64,000 bases of DNA from Paenibacillus catalpae (GCF_900112695.1 NZ_FOMT01000001.1:744001-808000); one strand, 5' to 3'; positions 37,393 to 46,531 are shown, counted from the stretch's first letter. Translations and numbers: made by a program. Notes: generated from the sequence alone by a model not told the origin.

Positions 37393-37581
37393 ATGGAGTT
37401 ACGTGTATATAAGGCGTTGTGGGGGATGGAAGGTACATACGAAGAGCAATTGGGGAAAACATCCGCAGCAGGCTACTACGGCATCGAAGCGCCATTACCG
37501 CAGGAGGGCAACGAGCAATCGTACGAATGGATGACGGATAGGGTGAAAGAAAGTTTCAATCGGTTCAGTACCATTAAATAA
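37393..37581 (+). pseudogene. Truncated sugar phosphate isomerase/epimerase
   Basis: A 62-residue reading frame with a good ribosome binding site (AAGGAGGG). Its start MELRVYKALWGMEG and GYYGIEAPLP resemble the first strand and helix of TIM-barrel sugar phosphate isomerases/epimerases (AP endonuclease 2 fold), which are about 270-300 residues. It stops after NRFSTIK with no continuing homology in the next 280 bases, so the C-terminal three quarters are deleted. Not expected to fold. Confidence 0.6.
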
Positions 37582-37874
37582 GTTTATCCGTTTATCAGAT
37601 ATTGGAAGGGAAAGTGAGTCCTTTCCACAATTCAATTTTTGTTTTCATTAGAAAGAGGCGAATCCCTATCATCCGGAATGACAGGGGAACGCATCTTTCT
37701 TTTTTTTGATAGTGAAGGGGAAAGGAAGCTGGTTTTTAATATCAGATGAGAAGATAAATCACCATTTTTTATAGAGCTTTCTCCATTTAAGCCATACAAC
37801 AAGTGAGTATAATCAAAGGTGTGAGAAATTAAAACGTTCATATTTACGAGTGATAATAGAAAAGGATGATGGAA

Positions 37875-38726
37875 ATGAAACCGGTTGAACATGTATCAAC
37901 GATGATCATAGGGGCTTCGATGCTAGGTTTGGGGCTTGCCTCGCGTATTGGTCGGGATGCATTGGTTATCGAGCCCTCCAATGGGGTTGGGATCGAATTC
38001 ATTCGCAGCTTCAAGCTGTCGGACCGCAAGTATGCACCTTTGACTGCAAGCGGTATTGAACTGCATAGGGAGCTAATCCGCAGGAATGTAACGGATGAGG
38101 AGGGGAGACTTCATTTGCCGGGGATGATGCCTGTGCTGATCAAGCATATCACCGGGCAAAAGCTGGATGTGAGAATGCAGACGCAGGTTGTGGAGGCGCA
38201 ACCTTGTGATGGTAAATTTGAAGTAGTTTGCTATGATGCTTCGGGATTTCGTCACATCGTCGCTGACCGTCTGGTGGACACGACTTCGGGGTGTGTCACC
38301 AAGGTTGATCGGTGCCAGGTTAAAGCAAAATGTCTGAATATGATGCTGCTCGGCTCACCGGACGCTGGTCGTACGGAGGGGCTGTCAGCATACGCCCTAT
38401 ATCAAGGGCGCTTCCCGAATGAAACGGTGTTGAAATACGCTGTAGATCCGATGGATGATTGGTTTTCGGCAAGGAGTAAGCTGTTCGAATTTTGGCTTAA
38501 TCGTCCGGAGCCGTTGCGTTCCTGCGCATTCGTGACTCACGCAGACGAGTTCGATATGGAGTTTGATACTCAGCAAGCACAGATTCAACCTGGATGGGAC
38601 TGGCTTCCGTCCGCCTATTATGTGAATCCGCTGGAAGCTTATGAACAGGGATACAACTTGAGGTTGGGGGTAAACGGTGATGCGTTTAATGGAGAAACAT
38701 GCTGGGGTAATTACGCCATCCACTAG
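37875..38726 (+). CDS. FAD-dependent oxidoreductase-like protein
   Basis: A 283-residue flavoprotein-like protein. The N-terminal dinucleotide-binding fold is recognisable in TMIIGASMLGLGLASRIG, followed by DALVIEPSNG as the second strand. No catalytic domain is obvious, and the protein is shorter than most FAD oxidoreductases. ATG 37875 sits behind AAAGGA; two ATGs just upstream are alternatives. Its end overlaps the next, larger FAD oxidoreductase gene by 47 bases, so the two are translationally coupled and may act as one complex on the same substrate. Confidence 0.7.
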   Translation: MKPVEHVSTMIIGASMLGLGLASRIGRDALVIEPSNGVGIEFIRSFKLSDRKYAPLTASGIELHRELIRRNVTDEEGRLHLPGMMPVLIKHITGQKLDVRMQTQVVEAQPCDGKFEVVCYDASGFRHIVADRLVDTTSGCVTKVDRCQVKAKCLNMMLLGSPDAGRTEGLSAYALYQGRFPNETVLKYAVDPMDDWFSARSKLFEFWLNRPEPLRSCAFVTHADEFDMEFDTQQAQIQPGWDWLPSAYYVNPLEAYEQGYNLRLGVNGDAFNGETCWGNYAIH

Positions 38727-40578
38727 CACGGCCGCGTTCGAGGACCACTATGACGTGATCGTAGTAGGGCTCGGTACGGCGGGTTCGATGGCAGCCATCA
38801 GCGCAGCTCAAAGAGGCTTGAAGGTGCTAGGGATAGAGAAGCTCTCTTGCATGGGCGGGACAGGTACGACCGGTGGTGTTGTAGGCTATTATTATGGCAA
38901 CCGGGGCGGGGTTTTTGAGTCCATCGACAGTCAAGTGGCTGCTTATCAGAGGCAAGATGATTTCGTACCCTTCCAAGGTGTGCATGCCGAGATTAAAAAC
39001 TGGGTGATGGATTCCGAAGCGGTTAAGGCAGGCGTCGACGTTGAATATGAATCTTATGTTGTAGGAGTGTACATGGAGGGTCAGGCGGTGAAGGGCTTAC
39101 GCTGGGTATCACCGACTGGAGTTCATCATACTTCAGCTAAGTTCGTTATCGACAGTACCGGAAATGCGGAGGTTTGTGAGATAGCCGGCTGCTCCTTCGA
39201 TATGGGAAGAGAAATGGATGGAACGTGCCAGCCTTTCTCCAATGTGCAGATGAGATTGTACCCTAATCAAAAAGTAGGCAACTTCTATACGGATTCGGGT
39301 TACATGGATATCAGCAAGGCGGAGGATGTGACCCGTTCGATCTTCGAGTCTAACCTGTTGGGTACCCATTTGCAGGAGCGGTACGAGGCAGAGCCTTTGC
39401 TGCTGAAGATCTGTCAGTTGCTAGGCATACGTGAAAGTCGCAATATTGTGGGGGAGGAGAGAGTTACCTTCGCGGATTTCCTTGAAGGCCGGGTGACACG
39501 AGAGCCGGTATTTCTAGGATTCTCCAATTTGGATAACCATGGGAAGGATATGGCGTTTGAAAGCAATCTCCAGCAGGATTGGCTTGTCGCTGCCAGCTTG
39601 TTTGGTCCTTGCTTCAACGTTCCGATACCAAGAGGGGCCTTGATCCCTAAAGGAGTTGACGGGTTGCTGGCAGCTGGCCGCTGTATCTCGCTGGATCATG
39701 ACATCGCCTCTGCCATAAGGCAAAAGCGGGATATGGAGAAGTGCGGTGAGACCGCTGCGAATATGGCGTTTCTATCTATTACAAAGGAAGTTCCAATCAG
39801 AGAACTGTCCTATGAACAGCTGGTAGAGCTACAGTTGGAGACCGGGTGCATGAAAGCAGGAGACCGACCAGAGTTTAAGGAGATCACACCGCAAGAATCA
39901 AATGAAAAGCTTGCTGTTCCCGCTATGAAGTGGATGAACGATCCACAGGAGTTGAAGGAAGCCTTAAACTCTGATAAATCGGGCTTTGCTATCTGGTCGG
40001 CCAAGCGGTTAGGTGATCAGATGAGGGGAACCTTACTGAATTGGATGGGTGAGCAGGAACACGGCTTGCTTTATAAAAACAGTGCATTGGCGCTAGGATT
40101 AATAGGAGATCCTGCTTGTTTGCCTGTACTACGGGAGATGGTATATCGCCGTGATCTCTATGTGCCGAAATCTAGCCGTAAGTTCAATCAACCTCATGTA
40201 TTTGCAGCTATTTATTTGCTGGGCAGGTTAAAGGATCAAGACATCATGCCAGAGCTGCTCTCTTTCATGCAAAGTGATGCTTTTATCGATAAAATGGATG
40301 TGGATCGAAGCAATGATGAGTTCATTTTTGATCTTAAGGAGTTATATTTCCAGTTCTTCTCTTTTTCCATGATCGCTGCCATTCGAATCGCTGATGCTTT
40401 CCCCGAATGGAGAAGTCAGGTAACCGAATTATTAACCAAGCGGTTGGCCGATCCTAATCTCGAATTAGTCATTACCCTTAAAACTCATTTAAAAGAAGCG
40501 AATGGATTCTTGAAGAAAAACATGAATGATCGGGTTAAATACATTTATGAAACACGAGTCCAGCATTGGTTGGATTAG
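38680..40578 (+). CDS. FAD-dependent oxidoreductase (FAD_oxidored family) with HEAT-like tail
   Basis: A 632-residue flavoprotein. FAD-binding motif YDVIVVGLGTAGSMAAISAA near residue 26, followed by the GGTGTTGGVVGYYYG loop of the FAD_oxidored family; a second FAD contact is LLAAGRCISLDHDIASAIR near 330. The C-terminal 180 residues contain HEAT-like alpha repeats (SALALGLIGDPACLPVLREM), as in some related sugar oxidoreductases. It starts inside the end of the preceding flavoprotein gene. Cytoplasmic, no signal peptide. Substrate unknown, possibly a sugar or polyol. Confidence 0.85.
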   Translation: MRLMEKHAGVITPSTSTAAFEDHYDVIVVGLGTAGSMAAISAAQRGLKVLGIEKLSCMGGTGTTGGVVGYYYGNRGGVFESIDSQVAAYQRQDDFVPFQGVHAEIKNWVMDSEAVKAGVDVEYESYVVGVYMEGQAVKGLRWVSPTGVHHTSAKFVIDSTGNAEVCEIAGCSFDMGREMDGTCQPFSNVQMRLYPNQKVGNFYTDSGYMDISKAEDVTRSIFESNLLGTHLQERYEAEPLLLKICQLLGIRESRNIVGEERVTFADFLEGRVTREPVFLGFSNLDNHGKDMAFESNLQQDWLVAASLFGPCFNVPIPRGALIPKGVDGLLAAGRCISLDHDIASAIRQKRDMEKCGETAANMAFLSITKEVPIRELSYEQLVELQLETGCMKAGDRPEFKEITPQESNEKLAVPAMKWMNDPQELKEALNSDKSGFAIWSAKRLGDQMRGTLLNWMGEQEHGLLYKNSALALGLIGDPACLPVLREMVYRRDLYVPKSSRKFNQPHVFAAIYLLGRLKDQDIMPELLSFMQSDAFIDKMDVDRSNDEFIFDLKELYFQFFSFSMIAAIRIADAFPEWRSQVTELLTKRLADPNLELVITLKTHLKEANGFLKKNMNDRVKYIYETRVQHWLD

Positions 40579-40583
40579 GAATC

Positions 40584-40622
40584 AAACGGCTGTATCTCTT
40601 ATAATGGAGAAGGCCGTTTTTT
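40584..40622 (+). terminator. Terminator after the FAD oxidoreductase pair
   Basis: A 7-bp stem AAACGGC (40584-40590) with 40613-40619, 22-base loop, six T. Moderate. Confidence 0.5.
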
Positions 40623-40651
40623 CTCTTAAATCAAGGCTTGGAGGTGCGGGG

Positions 40652-41485
40652 ATGGATCAGGATTTCATGAATCGATTTATGCCCAGAGTTGTCGATGTTT
40701 TGTTTCGGGATAGGCAGCATTGGAATAATCACCAATATGAGGTGGTCATCCCTTCCACCCAAATGTGCAATATGGGGTATGTCGTCAGCGGCGAAGGGAA
40801 ACTGGAGATTAATGAAGAAAGCTACAAGCTGCGCAAAGGGTGTTTTTATCACATCTCGCCGCCCGGTGTCCGATTGAGATTTACCACGGAGTCTACTAAC
40901 CCGCTAATATATATTGCTGTGCATTTCGATTATCGATTAATTGAATGGGAAGGACGGGAGTTAACTTCGAAGGTTTCCCGTACTTCCTTGCGGCTTCCGC
41001 ATGTGGTTGAGCTTGACAGTGTAACGCGGGCAGAAGAGCAGTTTCGGCAGATGCTACAGATATGGAATGATAAATGCCCGGGGTATGAGTGGCGCTCCCG
41101 TGATTTTCTTATTCATTTATTGGATCAACTGGAAGGGATGCAGACGTCCAAGCCATTATCCGAATTAAGGGCAGAACAGTCGATTCACCGGGCTATGGAG
41201 CATGTGCATGAACGCTTCAGAGAACCGTTAAACAGGGAACAAATGGCACAATATTGCTCCTTGTCGGTCAGCTATTTCTCGTTACTATTTAAGAAATATA
41301 CAGGATACAGTTATGTACAATACTTACATAAAGTTCGGCTGGAGAAGGCCAAGATGCTGCTGCGCAACGGGTTCGCTCCTATATCGGAGATTGCCCGTGA
41401 TATTGGCTACGAGGATCCGCTATACTTCTCCAAGCTTTTTACCCGGGAGGTAGGATTATCACCAAGGGATTATCGCAAGGGTTAA
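40652..41485 (+). CDS. AraC family transcriptional regulator
   Basis: 277 residues from ATG 40652, chosen because TTGGAGGTG lies just upstream; the frame extends back over the previous stop without a signal. N-terminal cupin (CNMGYVVSGEGKLEI, LRKGCFYHISPPG) and C-terminal AraC helix-turn-helix (EQMAQYCSLSVSYFSLLFKK and ISEIARDIGYEDPLYFSKLF). A paralogue of the AraC at 21427. It precedes the broken 2-hydroxyacid dehydrogenase by 25 bases. Confidence 0.88.
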   Translation: MDQDFMNRFMPRVVDVLFRDRQHWNNHQYEVVIPSTQMCNMGYVVSGEGKLEINEESYKLRKGCFYHISPPGVRLRFTTESTNPLIYIAVHFDYRLIEWEGRELTSKVSRTSLRLPHVVELDSVTRAEEQFRQMLQIWNDKCPGYEWRSRDFLIHLLDQLEGMQTSKPLSELRAEQSIHRAMEHVHERFREPLNREQMAQYCSLSVSYFSLLFKKYTGYSYVQYLHKVRLEKAKMLLRNGFAPISEIARDIGYEDPLYFSKLFTREVGLSPRDYRKG

Positions 41486-41510
41486 ACATAAGACGAAGGG
41501 AGTTGGTAAA

Positions 41511-42475
41511 ATGAAGCCCAAAATCTTTATTACTAGGAAAATTCCATCCAGCGCGTTGGACATGCTCACAATGGCATGCGAGGTGGACATGTGGGAAGAG
41601 GAAGATATCCCTGTTCCCAGAAATGTGCTGGAGCAAAAGGTTAGGGATGTCGAAGGTTTGTTGTGCTTGCTTACCGAAGCGATCGATCGACCTTTGTTAG
41701 AGCAAGCACCCCATTTGAAGGTGATTAGTAACATGGCCGTCGGCTACAACAATATTGATGTGGCTGAAGCCAGCAGCAGAGCCATTATGGTGACGAATAC
41801 GCCAGGTGTGCTTACGGAGACTACGGCGGACTTAACTTTTGCATTATTAATGCGGCCTCGCGGAGGGTAGTAGAAGCTTCTCAATATTTGCGGAATGGCG
41901 AATGGAAAACCTGGTCTCCCATGCAGCTGACGGGACAGGATATATACCAATCGACCATGGGGATTATCGGGCTGGGCAGAATTGGCCAAGCGTTGGCAAA
42001 GCGGGCAAAGGGCTTCGATATGCGGGTACTCTACTTTAACCGGAGTCGTAAGCTTGATGCAGAGCAGGAGAGTGGCATCGAATATGCGGAATTGGATGTT
42101 CTTCTAGCCCAGTCTGATTTCGTATGCTTGATGACCCCGCTGAACGACGAGACATATCATTTTATTGGGAAGCCAGAGCTGGAGCAGATGAAGTCCACAG
42201 CTGTCTTGATTAACACGGCGCGTGGAGGCATAGTGGACGAGGAAGCTCTTTATGATGCGTTAACGCAGGGCAAGCTTTGGGCGGCTGGTTTAGATGTATT
42301 CGAGCAAGAGCCGGTCCGAATGGATCATCCTCTCTTGAAGCTGCCTAACGTAGTTGTCCTTCCTCATATTGGAAGTTCTTCTATCCGAACCAGGACGTTA
42401 ATGGCTGAATTGGCAGCAGAGAACTTAATTCGCGGATTACGTGGACAACAATCAGAGCACTTGGTGAATGCGTAA
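41511..42475 (+). pseudogene. D-2-hydroxyacid dehydrogenase (glyoxylate/hydroxypyruvate reductase-like) with a -1 frameshift
   Basis: The N-terminal catalytic-domain half (41511-41870) and the NAD-binding half (from about 41850) are in different frames. Restoring one G at ATGCGGCC gives FALLMAASRRVVEASQYL and a 321-residue open gene. Motifs are otherwise intact: MAVGYNNID, NAD motif GIIGLGRIGQALAKRAKG, catalytic Arg in NTARGGIVDEEAL, Glu in DVFEQEP and His in LPHIGSSS. It would reduce a 2-keto acid such as hydroxypyruvate. It is in an operon behind the AraC gene. Deletion or sequencing error. Confidence 0.8.
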
Positions 42476-42508
42476 GTTATTTGAGTCTCTATCCATTATG
42501 GAATAAAA

Positions 42509-42592
42509 ATGTCCTATCGGACGTTACTCTATGAAATGGGCTTCAAGCCAGGCCATTGGAAGTACCAAGCCGTACAAGCCTTAATAGAATAG
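42509..42592 (+). other. Short frame, possible C-terminal gene remnant
   Basis: A 27-residue frame, MSYRTLLYEMGFKPGHWKY and onward to LIE, without a ribosome binding site. It reads like the end of a longer conserved protein, but the family is not recognised. It lies between the broken dehydrogenase and the carbohydrate-binding-like gene. Confidence 0.25.
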
Positions 42593-42628
42593 ATAGCTTC
42601 ACAATCCATCTATGAGGGGGAAACATGC

Positions 42629-43115
42629 ATGAGCATTATTAATTATGTCACGAAAAGCGGATTCGAATCGGGACTGACCGGCTGGACAACCTCCGGGACG
42701 GTAGGACTCAATTCGACTTACAGCCATACCGGCTCGAACTCCGCCCAGGTTGCAGGAGGGACGTCCGGCTCCTATATCTATAAGCTCGTTAGCGTACCCG
42801 ACAGCAACAGCTTCCAGCTGATGGTCGTTTGCGTTGTCGAAGAACGGCTCCGGTCTCGGACCGTCCGTCGTTATCGGCGTCTTTTATTTCACGACCGGGC
42901 TCGTCTATCAGAATACGGGACTTATAGCCACGGTGCCTTCCCGCCTGCCGGACGCTACGGCGAATAACTGGAAGACCGCTTATTTTTACGTGGAACCTGC
43001 CTTCTCGGGAGCGACCATTGCTCAAATCTTCATTATGAATAGTTCGCTGGCCAATTCGGTGGACTTGTTCGTCGATGATGTCCAGCTGCTCAACAGTGCT
43101 TTGGACCTTGGCTAA
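42629..43115 (+). pseudogene. Small beta-sandwich (NTTRR-F1/carbohydrate-binding-like) protein with a +1 frameshift
   Basis: The first frame opens MSIINYVTKSGFESGLTGWT after GAGGGGG, the usual start of small secreted or spore-surface beta-sandwich proteins (NTTRR-F1-like, as I remember them), with a GSNSAQVAGG strand. Near 42820 the frame shifts: removing one base at ATGGTCGTTT gives LMSFALSKNGSGLG, and the second frame continues to VDDVQLLNSALDLG. Repaired length is about 161 residues. No signal peptide. Role unknown; proteins of this fold are often attached to collagen-like or surface proteins. Confidence 0.6.
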
Positions 43116-43162
43116 TCAGAAGCGGCCTTTTAATCATAAACCTTAGCTGTATCACGTTAAAA

Positions 43163-43190
43163 AAGCCGGCTCCATAATCGGAACCGGCTT
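43163..43190 (-). terminator. Terminator of the spore coat gene
   Basis: An 11-bp stem with one mismatch (43163-43173 with 43180-43190). On the minus strand it is followed by a run of T, placing it 24 bases after the coat protein stop. It may also help the plus strand. Confidence 0.7.
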
Positions 43191-43213
43191 CAAGCAATTA
43201 CGGATTTTTACTG

Positions 43214-43801
43214 TTATTGACGGAACTGAAACATTCCGTTCATCGGTTGGGTCATATCATTTGTTGCAGGCTGATACGTCTGGAGGATCGTATTCGTTGT
43301 TTCTTCCTTCATCGTTGGTACTTGATAATAACCCATGCGATTCATGTATTGCCAAACCTCGTAGGCTTGCTCGGCACAATTCACGGAGCCTTGCTGCAGC
43401 ATGCGGCGAACCTGCGGATCCGCACACTCCAAGGCCGCCATCATTTTTTTGGATGCCGAATTCTTATGACAAAGCAGCATGGCAGTAGCAACGGCACGGT
43501 CGTCTAACGTGCTGCCGGTGAGGTTAGGACTTTGTGGCGTTGGATGATCCAAGCCGTATTTAGGAGCCTGGTTTTCCATTGTTTTGAATGGCATCATTTG
43601 CCCAGAGCCCTGTTGATTTAACGACTGTACGGCAGAATGATACTCGCTCATCATCATTTGAGTATGACGGTCAAGCATTTGAGATAGTTGTTGATCCGTA
43701 ACCATGGAGCGATACAGCTGGAAATGGTTGATGCCGTTAATAGCTGATGTTAGAATTTCATGAATCTCCATTGTTTCGTGTGCGCCTAAATGTGCAGCCA
43801 T
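43214..43801 (-). CDS. CotF-family spore coat protein
   Basis: A 195-residue, Met/Gln-rich protein of the CotF coat family, structural proteins of the endospore coat made in the mother cell. The first half is helical (HETMEIHEILTSAINGINHFQLY, ferritin-like); the second has the coat signature DDRAVATAMLLCHKNSASKKMM and ends in a Gln/Pro-rich tail. Strong AAGGGAGGA before the ATG. Monocistronic with its own terminator. It fits the sporulating character of the window together with SASP and ger genes. Confidence 0.88.
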   Translation of the reverse strand: MAAHLGAHETMEIHEILTSAINGINHFQLYRSMVTDQQLSQMLDRHTQMMMSEYHSAVQSLNQQGSGQMMPFKTMENQAPKYGLDHPTPQSPNLTGSTLDDRAVATAMLLCHKNSASKKMMAALECADPQVRRMLQQGSVNCAEQAYEVWQYMNRMGYYQVPTMKEETTNTILQTYQPATNDMTQPMNGMFQFRQ

Positions 43802-43924
43802 TTTTAAAAATCCTCCCTTAATCTAAATCGTGACCGCGTTATTATAACCAAAATTCCCAAGCTCATCCTTGTTGGTTCCGGCGTCTTTTTATCGACATTC
43901 AGGATAAGGATCCTTACGATATTG

Positions 43925-43968
43925 AAAGCCCTCAATCGGCCTGCAAGGCTAGATTGAGGGCTTTTGGT
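43925..43968 (+). terminator. Orphan terminator hairpin
   Basis: A perfect 13-bp stem (43925-43937 with 43952-43964) and a T-rich tail. No plus-strand gene ends before it, so it may be the last trace of a deleted gene. The 250 bases before the dioxygenase gene hold nothing else clear. Confidence 0.6.
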
Positions 43969-44049
43969 TTAGGTGATATAAGATATAAGACATATGAAAT
44001 AAAGGGTCTTGAATAAGAGAAAGCTAAAATTGAAACGGAGGAAAGATCA

Positions 44050-45027
44050 ATGAATGAATTAAAAGGAATCCACCATGTAACGGCGATTACAAGCAGTGCA
44101 GAGAAGAATTATGAGTTTTTCACGTATGTATTAGGCATGCGCTTAGTTAAGAAAACAGTCAACCAAGATGATATTCAAACTTATCATTTGTTTTTCGCAG
44201 ATGATGAAGGCAGCGCAGGTACAGATATGACCTTTTTCGATTTCCCGAATATGCCTAAAGGCGTCCATGGCAATAACGAAATATATAAAACCTCTTTTCG
44301 GGTGCCAAGCGATGCGGCACTGGATTATTGGGAAAAGCGCTTTGATCGTCTAGCCGTTAAGCATACCGAAATACAAGAGCTGTTTGGTAAAAAAACGCTG
44401 TCGTTCATCGACTTTGATGATCAGCAATATCAGTTGATTTCCGATGAGAACAATAAGGGTGTTGCATCCGGAATTCCATGGAAAAAGGGACCAATTCCTT
44501 TAGAATACGCAATTACTGGTCTAGGCCCAGTCTTTGTACGGGTCGCTCAATTCGACTCCTTTAAAGAAATGTTGGAGAAAGTTCTGTTATTCAGGGAAAT
44601 CGCCAAGGAAGGGTCATTCTATTTGTTCGAGATGGGTGAAGGCGGTAACGGCGCCCAAGTCGTGGTTGAACATAATGTTGTTTTGCCTCCGGCCAAGCAA
44701 GGGTTCGGCACGGTTCATCATACCGCATTCCGAGTAGCCGATCGCAGCGTGTTGGAGGAATGGATTAATCGTCTGGACACATTCAAATTGCGAACATCGG
44801 GATATGTTAATCGCCACTTTTTCGAATCCTTGTATGCCAGAGTTGCTCCTCAAATATTGTTCGAGTTTGCGACAGATGGTCCAGGGTTTATGGGGGATGA
44901 ATCTTATGAAACTCTTGGCGAAAAGTTATCGCTGCCTCCATTCCTGGAACCGCAACGCGAACAAATTGAAAAGTTAGTTCGCCCCATTGATACGGTAAGA
45001 AGTACAAAGAATTTGGTGAAGGAATAA
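44050..45027 (+). CDS. Ring-cleaving dioxygenase (MhqA/MhqO-type, VOC superfamily)
   Basis: A 325-residue glyoxalase/extradiol-dioxygenase-fold protein made of two VOC repeats, the length of MhqA/MhqO quinone-detoxification enzymes. Metal ligands: His in KGIHHVTAIT near residue 7, His in VHHTAFRV near 225 and Glu in LFEFATDGPGF near 273. GGAGGAAA precedes the ATG. Cytoplasmic. In Bacillus such enzymes open hydroquinone-type rings under control of MhqR; no MhqR-like gene is in the window. Monocistronic. Confidence 0.88.
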   Translation: MNELKGIHHVTAITSSAEKNYEFFTYVLGMRLVKKTVNQDDIQTYHLFFADDEGSAGTDMTFFDFPNMPKGVHGNNEIYKTSFRVPSDAALDYWEKRFDRLAVKHTEIQELFGKKTLSFIDFDDQQYQLISDENNKGVASGIPWKKGPIPLEYAITGLGPVFVRVAQFDSFKEMLEKVLLFREIAKEGSFYLFEMGEGGNGAQVVVEHNVVLPPAKQGFGTVHHTAFRVADRSVLEEWINRLDTFKLRTSGYVNRHFFESLYARVAPQILFEFATDGPGFMGDESYETLGEKLSLPPFLEPQREQIEKLVRPIDTVRSTKNLVKE

Positions 45028-45104
45028 AGAGATAAAAATGCAACGCATAAATTTCCAACAACTCCACAAAATAATATTACATCCAAGAAAAGGAGTTGAC
45101 GATT

Positions 45105-45329
45105 ATGGCTAACCAATCCAACAATTTAGTTGTACCGCAAGCTCAAGCAGCTTTGAATCGCATGAAATATGAAGTGGCTACAGAACACGGCATCCAGCTC
45201 TCGGAGGGCTATAACGGAAATTTGACGACTCGTGAAGCAGGTACAATCGGCGGCAATATTACGAAACGTCTCGTTCAAATGGCTGAACAGTCCTTAAGCG
45301 GAGCAACATTCTCCAATACAAGCAGATAA
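45105..45329 (+). CDS. Alpha/beta-type small acid-soluble spore protein
   Basis: A 74-residue SASP that coats and protects spore DNA. Diagnostic SASP motifs are present: the N-terminal AALNRMKYEVATEHGI with the GPR protease cleavage region, and the C-terminal REAGTIGGNITKRLVQMAEQ. ATG 45105 follows AAAAGGAG. Forespore (sigma-G) expression is expected from the family. It is followed 95 bases later by a DNA ligase gene, also a plausible spore DNA-protection function. Confidence 0.95.
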   Translation: MANQSNNLVVPQAQAALNRMKYEVATEHGIQLSEGYNGNLTTREAGTIGGNITKRLVQMAEQSLSGATFSNTSR

Positions 45330-45424
45330 TAAGCACACAACAATTCCCCTCCATCTCACACATCACTTACCATCGGACAGCACGTTAAACGATGTTATAA
45401 TGTTGGGATGAGAGGGGAATGCTT

Positions 45425-46288
45425 ATGTTCATTTCACCTATGCTTCTTGATACGGCCGAAGAGCCCTTTGATTCCGATGATTACTTATTTGAACCTAAAT
45501 TTGACGGCCATCGTCTTATGATCTCTTTTATTAATGGGCAAGTTAAAATGTTTACTCGACATAATAATGAAGTAACCAGACAATACCCGGAGCTGTTTAA
45601 TGTCCCGGTAGGCAATCATATTGATGTGGTGTTTGACGGTGAAGTAGCAAGGGTTAGAGAAGACGGTACGAATGACTTTGAAGGACTCATGAACAGATTC
45701 CGGATGGGTAAGCTTACGAAAATGAAAGAAGCTTCAAGAACAGAGCCGGTTCACTATTTTGTATTCGATATCCTATACCTTAACGGCAAGTGCTTAACTC
45801 ATTTACCGCTCGTCGAGCGCAAAAAGATTCTTGCACAAATACTTATACCCAATGCCTATTACCATGCAACATTGTCTATAAGCCAGCAGGGTAAGGCATT
45901 ATTCAAAGTGATCGAAGATATAGGTTTAGCGGGTATCGTAGCAAAGAACAAGTACTCAAACTACGTTAGCGAACGTTCTGAGAATTGGCTGAAAATACTC
46001 AACTATCAACATGCTGAAGTGGCCATAAGCGGTTACAGACGCAATGAGTTTGGGTGGCTTGTTGAACATGAAGGCAGACCTGTTGGATGTATAGAATCAG
46101 CAGTGCCTGCAGATGCAAAGAAAGCTTTCCATAAAGTCGCTCCATCCATTATCACGGGTCAAGACAGACATTTTGTATATGTGAAGCCCATACTAAAAGT
46201 GAAAGTAAGGTTCCGTAACTGGACATCCAATAACATGCTTCGAACCCCCGAATATGTGGGATTCGCAAGTGAACTGAAAAGCCCCTGA
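45425..46288 (+). CDS. ATP-dependent DNA ligase (LigD ligase-domain type)
   Basis: A 287-residue stand-alone ligase matching the ligase domain of LigD. Motif I KFDGHR holds the Lys that is adenylylated; DGEVAR is motif III and VAKNKY motif IV. An OB-fold domain ends with YVGFASEL. Start ATG 45425 behind GAGGGGAA (ATG 45419 also possible). No Ku or polymerase domain is encoded nearby. Position next to a SASP gene suggests spore DNA repair, as for LigD in B. subtilis. A strong hairpin overlaps the stop codon. Confidence 0.88.
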   Translation: MFISPMLLDTAEEPFDSDDYLFEPKFDGHRLMISFINGQVKMFTRHNNEVTRQYPELFNVPVGNHIDVVFDGEVARVREDGTNDFEGLMNRFRMGKLTKMKEASRTEPVHYFVFDILYLNGKCLTHLPLVERKKILAQILIPNAYYHATLSISQQGKALFKVIEDIGLAGIVAKNKYSNYVSERSENWLKILNYQHAEVAISGYRRNEFGWLVEHEGRPVGCIESAVPADAKKAFHKVAPSIITGQDRHFVYVKPILKVKVRFRNWTSNNMLRTPEYVGFASELKSP

Positions 46289-46318
46289 ATGATCCTAGTG
46301 GATCATTCAGGGGCTTTT
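46277..46318. terminator. Strong terminator at the end of the DNA ligase gene
   Basis: A 19-bp perfect stem (46277-46295 with 46300-46318) with a 4-base loop and T-rich ends on both strands, overlapping the ligase stop codon. Also suits the minus-strand fragment that ends at 46325. Confidence 0.9.
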
Positions 46319-46324
46319 CGTCCT

Positions 46325-46531
46325 TTACATAATCAAAATCCGTTTACCGAATTCCAAGTGCTCCTCCATGGCTTGACTAGCTTTGTCTGCCTCTCCACCC
46401 TGAATAAACTGGAAAATCCGAAGATGATCGTCATAAGAGACGCTGATTCTTGTCCGGTCTTTTCGAAGAACGCCAATGGCAATCCGATACAGCTGATCCT
46501 GCAGTCGCTCCATCGCTTGAGTGATTACTTC
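46325..46531 (-). pseudogene. C-terminal fragment of a GntR/FadR (FCD) regulator
   Basis: About 68 residues on the minus strand, including QEVITQAMERLQDQLYRI and DDHLRIFQFIQGGEADKASQ, match the end of the FCD ligand-binding domain of GntR-family regulators (normally about 230 residues). The frame stops having homology at 46531, where a permease fragment begins on the other strand. The DNA-binding domain is gone. Confidence 0.7.

Noticed and set aside
41840..41875. Programmed frameshift in the 2-hydroxyacid dehydrogenase gene
   Set aside because: Same reasoning: missing G restores the conserved helix, and this family is not known to use frameshifting.
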